Source of the DNA: Elysia chlorotica
Taxonomy: Eukaryota > Mollusca > Gastropoda > Plakobranchidae
Assembly (NCBI GenBank): GCA_003991915.1
Contig: RQTK01000176.1
Coordinates: 252,544 to 316,543 of the forward strand
Direction of reading: 5' to 3'
Length of the DNA stretch: 64,000 nucleotides
In this document: positions 13,061 to 25,733 of the stretch, in pieces
Numbering within the stretch: position 1 is the first letter of the stretch
Layout of the letters: the number at the start of each line of letters is the position of its first letter
Notes under the pieces: generated by a model
The model's database searches: none
Seen by the model: the letters and a program-made list of their open reading frames with translations, nothing else
What the model was told of the DNA's origin: nothing
Program-made: the position numbers and the translations under genes

Positions 13061-14540
13061 GACACTATATCTGTAGACACACAATTAAATTTTGTTTTTA
13101 TAATCCTAGACCCTTTTCAGTAGTAAGGGGGCCTTAACTTAATCCACACACTTTTTATTTCCCTTCCCAGATTTAGAATAAAAATGAACATGCACCGTAG
13201 TACTACGCCAATCGTTTGTACTTTCCGGTTGTAAAATTTTACGAGGTAACAATATAGATATAAGCCATTCATTTAGGTTTTCCATCCACGGGACCTAGCC
13301 TATATTTTTTTTTTTTTAATTTTGCCTTACGGGTTTTATAAAATAATAGTAGGTCTATCGTATTTCGATCCGAATATGAATAGAACCGATAAGAATATCG
13401 CCATATTTTTTTATTTCACACTGTATATTTTATTTCTTGAGATCTAGAAAACAATTTAGAAGATTCTTACGCTTTCTTCGGAGCTACGACCATTAATAAT
13501 ATTGTTGGAAAAAAAAATTAATACATATATAGCGATTGCTGCTTACATTGTTGATAGCAATATTGATATCTACATATCGTAGAAACACCTGTTCGTTTGC
13601 TCATTTTCATTCCGATCCCGGATTACTATCAGTACGCTGAATAATTTCATGCTCAGTTTAAAGCCTATTTTATGGCATTGTGTATTCCAGAAAAAAAAGT
13701 CTATAGATGTCTTATTTTTTTTTTTTCATTGTAATCTCTTAAACGTTTTGCTTAACAACTGCTTATATCCGCATACATTTTTGGAATATGCTTTTTTGGT
13801 GCTCGATTCCAGATTTTTGTCAACAGGCTGTATGTGGTCATGCTTATTAACTACAAATTTACCAATATTTCCGTTTAAAGAACGGGCTCTCAACAAGTGT
13901 GTATATATCTGTGTGTGTGTGTGTGTGCGTATATAAATAAACCTCACAAAGTAAAATAGGGGGTGGAGGGTGCATCGAGCAACATCTTAATGCCTCTTCT
14001 TTGCTCAGAATTGAAAAAAAAAATGTTGAAGGAAAATATTATAATAAATTTGAAAAACCCCCATTGCCTAAATGAAATACGTGTACAAGCACCAGAGGCG
14101 GTACAAAAAAAATTTAAAACAAAAAAAAAAACCTGAACGAAATCCATAATACACAAAAAGCAGTTCTTGACATTTTGAGCTGCATAAGAGCTTCGCTGCA
14201 GACTGCATTAGCAGAGACCTTAAATAGAAACATCGTGCAATAGGAGCAAAGGACAATTAAGCAATTACCTGCTCTAAAAAACCTTACAACCTTTGCGCTT
14301 CCTGTAGAAATATGCTTTCAAATTAACAGGAATCTTGGGTCTCGCCTTCAATTTCTGAAGGTCAGGTTGGCAGCCTGAGTCAATTTTCGCAAGGCACTAG
14401 TGAACGTCATAGCTAGATAAGCTCCGAGCTTGGGATTAAAATGGAAAAAGAAATCTTGATCCAGTTGTCTTTTTAGCATTTTCAATCTTCTCCATCTTCT
14501 TTTTCTCTCTCCCTATCTCCCCACTCTCTGTCTCTGACTT

Positions 14541-14580
<40 letters not shown>

Positions 14581-15124
14581 CCTCACTCTATTTGTCTGCA
14601 TGTTTGTCTGTCTCTATTTGTCTCAGTATCTGTCTGCCTGTCTGTCTTTGTTATACTGTCCCTGTCTCGTACTTATGACTTTCGTGGTGACATGAAGTAC
14701 CTAAAAAATTAAATTGTTTAAAAAGTTTGTATTGTTTTTCCTCCCTACGGTTTAATAAAAATCCTAACTACCTAAGTCCATACATAGTAGGATGTAACCC
14801 ATCAGATCTTCAATCCTTAGGTTGTGCTTTTCTGCTTTTAATACTACACTTAACTGTTGAAAAATATCATCGCACCATCTCATTGTTTTGCTTCCTCTCG
14901 ATTCTTTTTTATTCCGTGGATGACGGTGGGTGATTCTTCTTGTCCAATGTTGCCATTCAATTCTCGCTATATGATCCTCGCATATCTACATCTGTTTCGC
15001 CACATAGTCCACTGTATCTTTTGGACTGATTTGATTTCTGATGTATCGACAGGGCATTTTCATGGTAGAGTGTTGGTGTCCCAACCGGGAGTTCCATGGC
15101 TAGAAACTTAAAATTTATTTGCCC

Positions 15125-15300
15125 AACTGCGTCCCCTAATGGTTGGGTTGGTCTCATTATAATGTGATGGGCTGGTTATAAGAGTGATGGGATCCCCAAA
15201 AATTGTTTTTCTTGGGACCCGTCCACAACAGAGTCTATATAGCTAGCTATATAGTGCTGGTGTGGACGCCTATCAACCAACTTACCTCACCTCTAAGCAT
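15125..15300 (-). mobile_element. dispersed repeat family R1, copy
   Basis: On the minus strand it has GGTAAGTTGGTTGATAGG, GTCCACACCAGCACTATATA and GTTGTGGACGGGTCCC, and then diverges. The GGTAAGTTG head is shared with the copy at lectin B. Confidence 0.6.
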
Positions 15301-15361
15301 CCTTAAGAATCTTTCTCTTCATAGCTCTTTCAGCCGTTCTGAGCAGTTGGGCAATTGCCTA

Positions 15362-16127
15362 GAGGGCTGAAATTTAAAAAAAGATAGAAAAGGGAAGACA
15401 TAGGCAAAGAAAAAAGTGCGAAACAAGATAAAACCAAAAGCAAACAATTGATATGGTATTGAATTTCAATATAATTACATGCACAAAAAGAAAACAATAT
15501 GCTACAAGCTTATTTATGATACTAAAAGCTTCGTTTTTAAATATTACCCTGGAATGAATACAGTTTAGATTAAACAAACGTTTTTTGAATCATGAAAAGG
15601 ATTAACATTAATTTAACCAAGAACGAAAAATCGAAGATAATTATATCCTTATTGAATAACAGTGACATAGGGGGAAAAACGTGTAAGCGTCATTTTATCT
15701 TGTATAAAAAAAACATAACTGCCATAAAGGGGGGGGGGGGGGAGAAAAAAGGTAGAGGGCTGAAATTAAAAAAAAAAGATGGAAAAGGGAAGACATAAGC
15801 AAAGAAAAAAATGCAAAACAAGAGAAAACCAAAAGCAACCAATTAATATGGTATTGAATTTCAATAACTATAATTACATGCACAAAAATAAAACAATATG
15901 CTACAAGCTTATTTATGATACTAAAAGCTTTGTTCTTAAATATTACCCTGGAATGAATACAGTTTAAATTAAACAAACGATTTTTAATCATGAAAAGGAT
16001 TAACATTAACTTAACCAAGAACGAAAAATTGAAGATAATTATATCCTTATTGAATAACAGTGACATAGGGGAAAAAAACGTGTAAGCGTCATTTTATCTT
16101 GTATTAAAAAAAAAATAACTGCCATAA
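15362..16127. repeat. recent tandem duplication, ~0.38 kb unit
   Basis: Unit 1 (15362-15729) and unit 2 (about 15757-16125) are nearly identical, from GGGCTGAAAT to AACTGCCATAAA. They are separated by a poly-G run (15729-15742). Both copies start with the same AAAAGATRGAAAAGGGAAGA. Confidence 0.92.
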
Positions 16128-16401
16128 AAGATTTCATAAATATGAAAGTAGTAATAGCTACTAAAGGAGCTGCATGTAAAGAAATTAAAAAGAGATCGAG
16201 AGAAAAGGAGAAGGGAAAATAATCTTCATTTTCCTTTCTAACCAAGGGAAGTAATTCCATCTCATGCATCTAAAGGATAAAGCGGATCAGTTGCTTTTCT
16301 TCGTTCTGAAAGAAAAAAAATCAAATATACAAAATAAAAAGCAAAACAAATAAAAATTTCTTTTCTGCATGCAACAAATATTGATATCTTCATCTTTTCG
16401 G

Positions 16402-16453
16402 GAGGGGGGGGGGGGGGGGGGTTCCAAGTGGGGGGGGGGGGGGGGGGGGGGAG
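16402..16453. repeat. poly-G tracts
   Basis: Two long G runs (about 18 and 22 bases) are separated by TTCCAAGT. They are candidate G-quadruplexes and prone to length errors. Confidence 0.95.
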
Positions 16454-16864
16454 GGGTCACGTCTTCCGAGAAATCGCATGAGTATGCAGCATTAGTGTGG
16501 ATTGTGGGATGGGCAAAGCTAAAGGATTACTTTTACAGATGAATCTAAAGCGAGCTTTATTTTACATAAATATTCCTCTTAAAGTTGTTATATGGTTACA
16601 TGTAATGCTCTTATGTTTATTTTCGATGTGTGTTTAAATTCAATTTGATTAAAAGGTAGCACGCGACAATTGCGCGTGATGTACTGTATGCATTTTAAGT
16701 ACTAAAGTGTGTCTTCAAAACGGGTAAGTATTCTAACTTTTTCAGAACCGTGTATCTTTCTAACAAATTATGACAACAAACCTTATCATCACCATTACGT
16801 GTTCACCCACACATGAGAAAACACTTGAAAAGATGGATAGAATGATAAGAAGAATACATATTTA

Positions 16865-17019
<155 letters not shown>

Positions 17020-17366
17020 TATAAATAGATATTATAGTCATAACATTAAGGAAATAGGATCAATCACTATGTCCATTGATAGATAAATATATAGGTAGAT
17101 ATGTGGTTATAAAGATAGAAACTAGATATATGGAAAGGTGGCAATCTTTTTCAATTAATTCTCAGAGATAAAATTATGCTTTGAATAGCCATATCAACAA
17201 AATAAAAAGAACTAAAATATCGAAAAAGGAAGAAAAGCTTTTATATTAAAGACTGTTTGTCAAAAAATACCATCACCTAGAACGCGTTAGTTGCACCTCT
17301 TCATTAAAACGTTGATTTTATGTCTGTTTTATACGTGTGAAATAACAATTTAAGTTGTAAATTACG

Positions 17367-17369
17367 AGA

Positions 17370-17422
<53 letters not shown>
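17367..17422. repeat. compound (GT)n(GA)n microsatellite
   Basis: GT units give way directly to GA units. Confidence 0.95.
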
Positions 17423-17426
<4 letters not shown>

Positions 17427-18559
17427 GGAATAATAACACTGCCATTGTTGGGCCCTTGTAGATGTAAAGGCATCAAGAGATAAGCTTCTAAAATCACGGG
17501 CATTATGCTACCACGTCAGTTGTTGACATGGAGATATTTTCTATAACCATTATTAAAGTTTATCTTGTATCTTATTATTGATAATTAAAATTTGTATCAA
17601 ACTTGAGATATAGGTTTAAACTCATTTTCCTTATAAAAATTTTTTTTCAACCAGCACTGAAAATTTATTATTGTGCACAAAGATTTTTTCCGTCATGTGT
17701 ATTGCTGTGATAAGGAATGGTTTGTGACTCTCTCCTTTGTGTTAGGTCTGAGCTGTATTTGCTTGTTGGTTTGATTCTTAACGCTCAAGAATAGCGAGCA
17801 GGAGAAAGGCCCGAGGTTCAAACCTTACTTGGTTATGTACCATCTTCTATCCAGATAAACTAATGTCATTAAGACATTTAATTAATGAACTTCATTAAAT
17901 TACAAATTGTTTGAACAATCGGTGTATATTGATTCACACAGATTCAGTTTTCTTTATGAGCTATGTCCTTTTCAGCTTGAATGCAACAACTTTGAATACT
18001 CACTTCAAATCATTATTGTATTAATTGACATCATTTAGGGACCTGTTTCACTAATTGTGGAAAGGGGGGGGGGGGATGATAAGGAGCCCAGCATAGAGTG
18101 AATCGGGTTCTTTTCATAATATCCCTACTTACGTGTTCCGATCCGTTCGTCTTGTTTCCCCTTCTTTGGGCATAAAAAAATTATGTCAGTATAACGTAGA
18201 GGACCAAGCCATAGGTATCCTGCACTGAGGCCTCGTCACCGCATGATTGTGATCCTTCCTAGGAATCTTGGAGAGTTCTGCTCGCAAATACTACTGTTCG
18301 TCACTCTTATTGATGTTTAGTAAAACGCACCTTTCTTGATGGTCAAACAACACATTATAGGAGCTTTCGCCGCAACCTCGAAAACTCGCGATTTCCTTAT
18401 TTTAGGGAGTGGAAAGAACGTTGAAGGTTGGGTTTTTTTTCTTCGGATTATTGGGTAGCTCTGTTAGCTGCATATATCTTTGTGACTAGTGTACACATAG
18501 TCCACACACACAAACAAAGAAACAAAGCTATGATAACGCGGTATTGTTTGTGACATCAC

Positions 18560-18565
18560 TTTATT
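18560..18565 (-). promoter_or_regulatory. candidate polyadenylation signal AATAAA for lectin A
   Basis: AATAAA on the minus strand, 223 nt after the lectin A stop codon, is at a plausible 3' UTR distance. It was not tested by transcripts. Confidence 0.4.
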
Positions 18566-18787
18566 CAGTTTTTATCTCATATTTTCAAGCTCTTAACTGA
18601 CCACGGTGCTTATCAATAGGTCTAGGCATTCGATTTATTACTTCTAAGTTCCAGCGTGGTTTTCATCTCGTAATCACTTCATTCAATTTCTTTTCCATAC
18701 TCTCTAAATCCTCATCGCTTACCACATTTCCCAACAGTCATAAAGATCCGGTGCCTAAGCCAAACTGTTCTCGTATTGTCCAGCCTA

Positions 18788-19293
18788 TTAACCCTTCCCG
18801 TTCTGGGTGTATTGACAGATGTAGATCTTTTGCGGCGCGGACCTGGTTATCCAGGACAGTAAGTTACTGTTACACTGGTAGTCATACCACAGTCCTTGAT
18901 CACCTGGGTCCATAGCCACACAGTCCTCAATACTCCTGGCCAACCAGTAATTGCCAGGGCCGCTGCCTGGGGCGAAGTTCTGCCACTCCAGGTTGCTGTT
19001 GTCCTCCCACACAAACTTCGTCTCTTGCTTCTTGTCGTGAAGTCCTATCCAGGCTTCCTTGTTTGTGCCATAGAAGTTGAGGAGCTGGCTCGCCAGAAAG
19101 TCGTTAAGTGATTTTGACTTTGGCAGTGCCAACATTCCCCCTTCTTTCATACAGTCTTTACTGGCTTCTGTATAGGTTTTCCGCGTGGAGACTACGAAGC
19201 GAAAGCAGATGTCGTTCCAGACCTTTAGGAAGTGAGAACCCACCATATTGCGCACTCGGGCCGGGCAGGTATTTTCTACCGTTCTTGCCATAC
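18788..19293 (-). CDS. C-type lectin A, terminal CTLD exon
   Basis: This CTLD exon starts after acceptor AATTCCTTCTAG (phase 1) and ends in TAA at 18788-18790 (167 residues). It shows MARTVENTCP, six cysteines, AWIGLHDKK, FVWEDNSNLEWQNF, EDCVAMD, WYDYQC and YICQYTQNGKG. The loop at the sugar site is GSGPGN, not EPN/QPD. It is closest in wording to lectin C. It probably forms the second CTLD of a protein whose first CTLD is exon B (intron 19294-20091), or it is joined to an unseen signal exon. A good polyadenylation hexamer lies 223 nt downstream. Confidence 0.83.
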
Positions 19294-19894
19294 CTAGAAG
19301 GAATTCAGGAAATACATATAATAAGTGATCACATGCAGAGACAAAGCTTCGAACTTCGCGCTTTCTAGTCGTCAGTCTACTCATGATTATTCAGTATATG
19401 ATATACCCAGCAATAGACAAAATATGAACTCGGCTATTTAGGAAAGCCTATTTTCTCTTAAGGAATAATTCTCACAAAGTCAGTGCAGCTTGAAGCTTTA
19501 AGCAAGATAGGACACGAATAAAATTGGTAAATATTGCTTGAATACCATTTAGAAAAGAATATGAAAATATATTGCAAATAAATTATGCTGAATTGTATAT
19601 AAGTATAATTACAGCATTGTTACTAATACGGAGTTGTATATACTTTTAATTATTAGATAAAATAGTTTATTTATTCTAGCTGAAAATAAGAACCATTTCC
19701 TCATAAATATTATAATATCGCAAGTTACATCTTACTGTTGCCACCAAGCGTTTCTATAAGGAAAAATTGATTGCGCAAAACGTCTGAAAATAACTTGTTA
19801 GGTCGTAAACTGTTTAAATACGCCGCAAGTATTCGCGTTCAGATAACAATGTACACATGAATGTCAAAGACTTCCAAGACATCTCCCTATTTTT

Positions 19895-20091
19895 GTTTGT
19901 CCAATTCCATCCCCTACTGGTTGGGTCAGTATCAGCGTAATGTTACCAGCTGAGACAAAAGTCCAGGTCTCCTCGTCCTGTCTCTTGTGGGCACCACATG
20001 TAATTATCAAAAGACAGTCCAGGGGCCTGTCCACAGTATAGCCTATAAAATGCTGACGTTGGACATCAAGCTAGCTACCAACTCAACTTAC
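19895..20091 (-). mobile_element. dispersed repeat family R1, copy joined to lectin B
   Basis: This is a SINE-like dispersed element. Read on the minus strand it starts GTAAGTTGAGTTGGTAGC. It continues with the family core GTCCAACGTCAGCA..TATAGGCTATA..GTGGAC.GGCCCC and ends near TTGGGTCAGTATCAGCGTAATG. Related copies lie at 9955-10102, 15125-15300 and 29215-29335. The head of the element coincides with the splice donor of CTLD exon B. Confidence 0.7.
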
Positions 20092-20583
20092 CTTGTTTGT
20101 ACTGACAGATGAAGAAGAACCTTGGGTTGGAGCCCATGGCCAAAGACAGGAGCTTACTGCTACATCGGTTATCATACCAGTGGCCATCATCCAATGGATC
20201 CATAGCAACACAGTCCTCATAACCAGCTGACAAATTGCCATTGTTTGGTCCGTTGCCTTGAGCAAAGTACTCCCAGTCCATATCAGTGTTGTCTTCCCAC
20301 ACATACTTCGACTCGTCCCTCTTGCCGTGAAGGCCAATCCAGGCTACCTCAGTCACGGCGTACTGGTTGCGCAGCTGATCAGCCAAGAAGTCGTTGAGAG
20401 CTTTCGTCTTTGGCAGGGCCAGCGTTCCTCCCTCACTGCGGCACCGATCGCTGGCCTCGCCATACGTCTTCCGTCTTGAGACGCCGAAATAGAAACACGT
20501 CTCGTTCCACACTCGTAGGAAGTGGTTGCCTAAAACGTCCAGCACACCCGTGGGGCAGGTCTTTCCTATCAGTGTCGGCACAT
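20092..20583 (-). CDS. C-type lectin B, CTLD exon with phase-1 ends
   Basis: The CTLD exon opens after acceptor TTTTTTCCAG (phase 1). It has six cysteines, VAWIGLHGK, KYVWEDNTDMDWEYFA, the loop GNGPNN and EDCVAMD, then WYDNRC and FFICQYKQG. Unlike lectins C, D and A it meets an excellent splice donor, CAAG|GTAAGTTGAG, at 20091, leaving in phase 1. It can thus splice in frame to the phase-1 acceptor of CTLD exon A at 19293 and make a two-CTLD protein. If the donor is not used, translation adds KLSW and stops at 20075, inside a dispersed repeat. The repeat copy begins exactly at the donor. No signal-peptide exon was identified upstream. Confidence 0.82.
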
Positions 20584-21707
20584 CTGGAAAAAAGATAGAA
20601 CAGATAGATTGAATGCGTTTGTCTTCAAAGTAGTTATTTTGTTTAAAAAGTATCACAATATTTGACGCAATTCATTGTTTTTAATGTCTACGGAAGAACT
20701 GGCTATGTCAAAATCGAAAAGGAAGCCTCATATCACTAATTTGTATTACTGCTAGTTGTATATTTTATGATTTTAGCCTTCTACCATTGTTATTGTATAC
20801 CACTGACGGTGGCTCATCATGTCAGATTTGGTTATTCTGCAATGACAATGCTGTACCAAACGCATTTTATCAAAACTTGAAAGTCCAATTCAGAAAGATA
20901 AGATATTGTATTTTTTAAAGCTAGTTTATATTTAACTGGGAGCTCATTTACAATATTATGTGTTGTAATTATTACTGTTGGTGCAACGCACACCCCTTAT
21001 TTATATATTAACCAGACGAAACAAATCAGGTAGAACTCAAATTATGAAGGAGAATGCGTCGGTAAAGAAACATCTTAAATGTAACACGGTTAACCCTGTG
21101 TAAAGTGCTACCGCCAGACAGCCTATCTACGCGAAAGCAGTTCTGTTTTTCGTAGGGGACTTTTACAGTGGTCGTAGGGTAAAGTTCTCCTTTTCCTAAC
21201 AAAACAATCTAAGACAACTCTGGTTTGTTATTAAGGCAGCAGTGCAATTAAAAAAACATTAATTTTTTAAAGTCGACCCTCCATAGTATTTTGCATTTGC
21301 TGTATAAACGATAGTTTTTAGGAGAGCAGTTTTATCTGGATCTGGTGTTTTCAGCCTTAGATGCGGTGCAAAAATTAATATTGTGTTAGACGAGTTCATT
21401 GTTTTGAATCAAGGCGGCGGCAAACTTGAAAAAGATCTTATCAATTGATGTACATTCCTACTTTGTTCGATTCGTTCTTTAAATTATCATAAGATTGGGG
21501 CATTTTACCCTACTCGGCTAATCCTAATGGGAGATCTATAATCTAAATCTAATTCTAGACCTAGAACTAGGATTTGCCCCTGAAATTCATATTCTTTCTT
21601 AAGATGTTTTCTAACATTGGTATTTGTCTTATTTTCAAATAAATTTTTTTTCTTTTCTGTTTGCAATCACTATAAAATAGTTTAGCACTACTACTTTGAA
21701 GATACTT

Positions 21708-22273
21708 TCAGGTTATCAATGTAACCCCACCTTCAATCACGTCTGTCGAAGAATCCGTGTGGTTCCTTTCAGCTCGCGCGTTCTCCGGGTACTGGCATAT
21801 GTATATCTTTTTGGGGTTGGACAAGGTTGCCCAGGCGAGGAGGTTCTCGTCACACTGGTGATCATACCACAGCCCCTGGTTACCTGGGTCCATGGCAACG
21901 CAGTCCTCCAGACTCTCGATCAGCCCGTCTTTGACAGGACCGTTGCCTGGAGCAAAGTTTGCCCACCGCAGTTCGCTGTTGTCTTCCCACACAAACTTCG
22001 CTTCTTGGCTGGTGTCATGGAGTCCGATCCATGCTTCTTCGTTCATATCGTAAAAGTTAAGCAACTGGTCGGCCAGAAAATCGTTGTGAGGTTCTGTCTT
22101 CGGTAAGGCTAGGGTGCCTCCATCTCTCCTACAGTCCATGTTGGCTGCTCTATAAGTTTTCCGCGCGTTCAGCACGAAATGAATACAGACGTCATCCCAG
22201 ACTTGTAGAAAGTGAGAGCCCACTGTAGCGAGAACGCCAGGTGGACAAGTGTTGTCTACGGTTCTCGACACAT
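21708..22273 (-). CDS. C-type lectin C, terminal exon
   Basis: This is one CTLD exon starting after acceptor CTTCTTTATAG in phase 1 and ending in TGA at 21708-21710 (188 codons after two split bases). It has six cysteines, WIGLHD, FVWEDNSEL, EDCVAMD and WYDHQC. The sugar-binding loop reads GNGPVK, which lacks Asn/Asp at the position after Pro and argues against ordinary calcium-dependent mannose or galactose binding. Its tail (DSSTDVIEGGV) is homologous to the tail of lectin D (DSRPSLDIMPGGV), so both are true last exons. No signal-peptide exon with a phase-1 donor was found between this exon and lectin D. It may use the D exon, or one I missed. Confidence 0.85.
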
Positions 22274-23469
22274 CTATAAAGAAGCAGAGTAAAGGGTTCG
22301 TGAAATCAGTTCTGAAATAAATATCGTTTACAGCATTTAAATAACTGAAACTTTATTTTGAAGAGAAATATTATGTCTAAAAAAACAACCTTAAAGAAGT
22401 TTTTTTAATGATTGTATATTTTGCTTTCAGCGAAATCCTTCTTCCTTGGGGAATACGGAAAAACGTCTTAAACTTAATATGATGATATTGATACATGTGC
22501 AATTAATTTTTTAATTTTATGAACCAGAGATATTATATGTTGTTCCAGACTTGAGAGAATTTTGAGCCCATCACTTTAAGCAAGTCTGGTGAGAAAATCG
22601 CATTCACAGAATTTGTAGCAGCTACATAATAAACAAAAATATGCTCTTTCAGACTTATGGTTTAGTATATACAATTATTGATACTTAATTGATTAACATT
22701 TTTTTTACATCTTTACTATAATATTAATTAATCATAACCTGTTACCTTAATATCAATGACTTCATAAGCCATCAACATAACAATCGTCATGAAAGAACTG
22801 ATACATGACATATTTTGTTAAGGTTAAGTTAAAAAGATAAACGTTCCCTTGACACAAACACACAATTGAGATACGCTAGTGCAGCAGTAATCTCATGCAA
22901 AAATCAATAAGGGATTGAATTGTACTTTTATTTTGAAAATCCACATTTTAACTGGTCTGCTAGACTGTCCTGGACTTTTAATTTGGGTCAGTGTTCCTGT
23001 TGATTTACCTTAGTGAAGAGCCAGTGCGGACTTACTGATTGACTGTGCAGGAGAGAAGCTCCCTACAAAATTAACGGCACCTACTAGATTCCACAGACTA
23101 ACGTCCGATACTATTTGTAAGTTGCAGCACGGAGAAAGAATGGGAAAACCACGACTTCTATCGCAGTGGGCCACATTGAACTAACAATTACCCAACCAGC
23201 AAAAAACAAAAGCATTATGATTGGGGATCATACAGGGTACCTCCTGATTATAAACCATGCGTTGTCGTCTTAACATTCTCCTCTGTTGTATATTCAAAGG
23301 TATAAACGGTTTTATCATTGAAATATTTACAAGGAACAATCATTTACAAGGTTTTATCTAGGAAATAAAAAACACTGATTCAAACATTCTACCATGCAAA
23401 AGCGCTATTAAAGAGAATTGATTTCCCAGAAAATTAACAAGTCGTATTATTAAGCTCTTCACCCTGTAT
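22265..23469. repeat. segmental duplication copy 1 (5' flank of lectin C)
   Basis: This 1.2 kb is repeated in the same orientation at 24512-25733 with high similarity (scattered substitutions and small indels). It holds the intron and upstream sequence of lectin C. The shared text begins TCGACACATCTATAAAGAAG and ends CTTCACCCTGTAT. Confidence 0.9.
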
Positions 23470-24263
23470 GGTCAGTCCACCAGTATGAGCCATAATTTGT
23501 GACACGGTCAAAATTTCAGTTTATTCAATTAAAGGTGTTTTTTTTTTGCTCCTTAGATGGTTCAACTATTCCAATACATTGTGGTAAAATCTGAGAGCTC
23601 AAGCTTTGGCATGAAGAGCGATTGTTAAAAAAAAGCTGACGAGACTTCGCGTGAATATCGCAGATACGCTAAATCTAGTGTAGTAGGAACATTACATTCG
23701 GACGACGCAAAGGCAGCATCTACGGAATTCGAAATTTCGACGGTATTTCTGTAGATAACTGATAATGCGTGAAATGAAATTGAAAGGGATGAAGCCTCAC
23801 TAGATACGGATAGCGAATGCTATCGTTGTTTATGAAGCTTATTGCATTTAAAGTATTGGAAATGTGGAAAAGGACGAAGCAAGTAATAAGTCTAACGTGA
23901 TTTTCGACGAAGCTATACTTCAACAATATCATTTTAAAATGCTACCGCTGAGCGGAATAATGTTTTTAACCTTATAAACTACCATATAAAACACTTTTGG
24001 CATACATTTTTTCAAGTTTTAGTGCTTGAAAATGCATCCGAAATATAGGGGTCAAGCTCTGTCACAAAAATAGTATGGATTTTCATACGATTTAAAAAGA
24101 ACAACTAACACAGCTTCACTTTGCTAACAGTATTAACATTGTCAAGCTTGCAGAAGGTCCCTTTGTTTATTCTTGACCATCATTAAAGATTTCACTTGTG
24201 TAGGATGTATATGATGATAAAATTTGATTTTAAATGTGTGTTGTAAAAATGGCTCTTAATGGT
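23470..24263. other. ~0.79 kb present in duplication copy 1 only
   Basis: This segment has no counterpart in copy 2, where CTGTAT is followed by seven bases and then the lectin D flank. It may be an insertion (mobile element) in copy 1 or a deletion in copy 2. Near the ends are weakly inverted words (ATGAGCCAT and ATGGCTCTT), not enough to call terminal repeats. No coding frame was recognised. Confidence 0.55.
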
Positions 24264-24511
24264 GCTTTTCATCTTAATAATTATATAAACCTTCACCTTT
24301 CATACCACCAGATGTTTATCTGAAATGTGTATAAATTCCACCATGTATACTCCCCGCTTTTAAACTTTAATGTGTAGGCCTAAATACTCCACCTGGCAAA
24401 ATATCCAGTGAGGGACGACTGTCTTGTTTAACATCGCCATTCTCAAGGTTGAACTGACAGATGTAGATCTTACTTGGGTTGGCTCTCGTAGCCTGTGATT
24501 GATTACTGTCA
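24264..24511. repeat. duplicated 3' end and flank of lectin D
   Basis: This stretch matches 25741-25981 closely (GCTTTTCATCTTAATAAT through to TGATTACTGTCA). It includes the lectin D 3' flank and the truncated CTLD tail. Confidence 0.88.
24367..24511 (-). pseudogene. truncated CTLD tail (lectin D-like fragment)
   Basis: About 145 bp match the end of lectin D, from SNQSQATR through YICQFNLENGDVKQDSRPSL to the stop. The frame is intact and the end reads GGVFRPTH. At 24511/24512 the lectin sequence stops abruptly in the middle of the CTLD and is replaced by sequence homologous to the intron just upstream of lectin C. There is no splice acceptor at the junction in the right place beyond the copied TATAG, and the five upstream CTLD cysteines are absent. 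It is a duplication remnant, not a working lectin. Confidence 0.85.
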
Positions 24512-25733
24512 TCGACACATCTATAAAGAAGCAGAGTAAAGGGTTCGTGAAATCAGTTCTGAAATAAATATTGTTTACAGCATTTAAATAACTGAAACTT
24601 TATTTTCAGAAAAAAATAATAACATCTAAAAAGAAAAACAGCCTTAAAGTAGTTTTTTTTATGATTGTATATTTTGCTATCAGCGAAATCCTTCTTTCTT
24701 GGGGAATTCGGAGCAACGTCTAAAACTTAATATGATAATATTTATACATGTGCTATTAACTTTTAAATTTTATGAACCAGAGATATTATATGTTGTTCCA
24801 GACTTGAGATAATTTTTCACCCATCACTCTAAGCAAGTCTGGTGAGCAAATCGCATTCACAGACTTTGTAGCAGCTGCATAATAAACAAAAATATGCTCT
24901 TTCAGACTTATGGTTTAGTATATACAATTATTGATACATAATTGATCAATTTTTATTTACCTTTACTATTAAAATATCTATTAAATCACAACCTGTTATT
25001 ATAATATTAATGACTTCATAAGCCACCAACACAACAATCGTCATGAAAGAACTGATACGTGACATATTTTGTTAAGCTAAGGTTAAGTAAAAAAGATAAG
25101 CGTTCCCTTGTCACAAACAAACAATTGAGATACGCTAGTACATAAGTAATCTCATGCAAAAATCAATAAGGGAGTGAATTGTACTTTTGAAAATTCACGA
25201 TTTAACTGGTCTTCTAGAACTGGACTTCTTATTTGGGTCAGTACAAATTCCTGCTGATTTACCTTAGTGAAGAGCCAGTGTGGACTTACTGATTGTCTGT
25301 GCAGGAGAGAAGCTCCGTACAAAACTAACGGCACCGACTAGATTCCACAGACTAAAGTCCGATACTATTTGTAAGTTGCAGCACGGAGAAAGAATGGGAA
25401 AACCACGACTTCTATCGCAGTGGGCCGCATTGAACTAACAACTACCCCACCAGTAAAAAACAAAAGCATTATGATTAGAGATCATACAGGAGACTTCCTG
25501 ATTATAAACCATGCGTTGTCGACTTGACTTTCTCCTCTGTTGTATATTCAAAGGTATAAACGGTTCTATCATTGAAATATTTACAAGGAACAATTATTTA
25601 CAAGGTTTTATCTAAGAAATAAAATAACACTGATTCAAACACCATACCACTTAAAGCAGGAAAAAGCGCTATTAAAGAGAATTGTTTTCGCAAAAAATGA
25701 GCAAGTCGTATTATTAAGCTCTTCACCCTGTAT
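24512..25733. repeat. segmental duplication copy 2
   Basis: This is the second copy of the 22265-23469 segment. It directly abuts the truncated lectin D tail on its left and the real 3' flank of lectin D on its right, which is the arrangement expected of a tandem duplication with one breakpoint inside lectin D and one at the start of the lectin C exon. Confidence 0.9.

Noticed and set aside
22746..22811. Possible signal-peptide exon for lectin C (MSCISSFMTIVMLMAYEV, donor AAG|GTAACA on the minus strand)
   Set aside because: The donor is phase 0 whereas the lectin C acceptor needs phase 1. In the duplicated copy (near 25000-25060) the frame survives but the donor is lost. Hydrophobic short frames are easy to find by chance.
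24367..24511. Fifth working CTLD exon
   Set aside because: It covers only the last third of a CTLD and begins at a duplication breakpoint.
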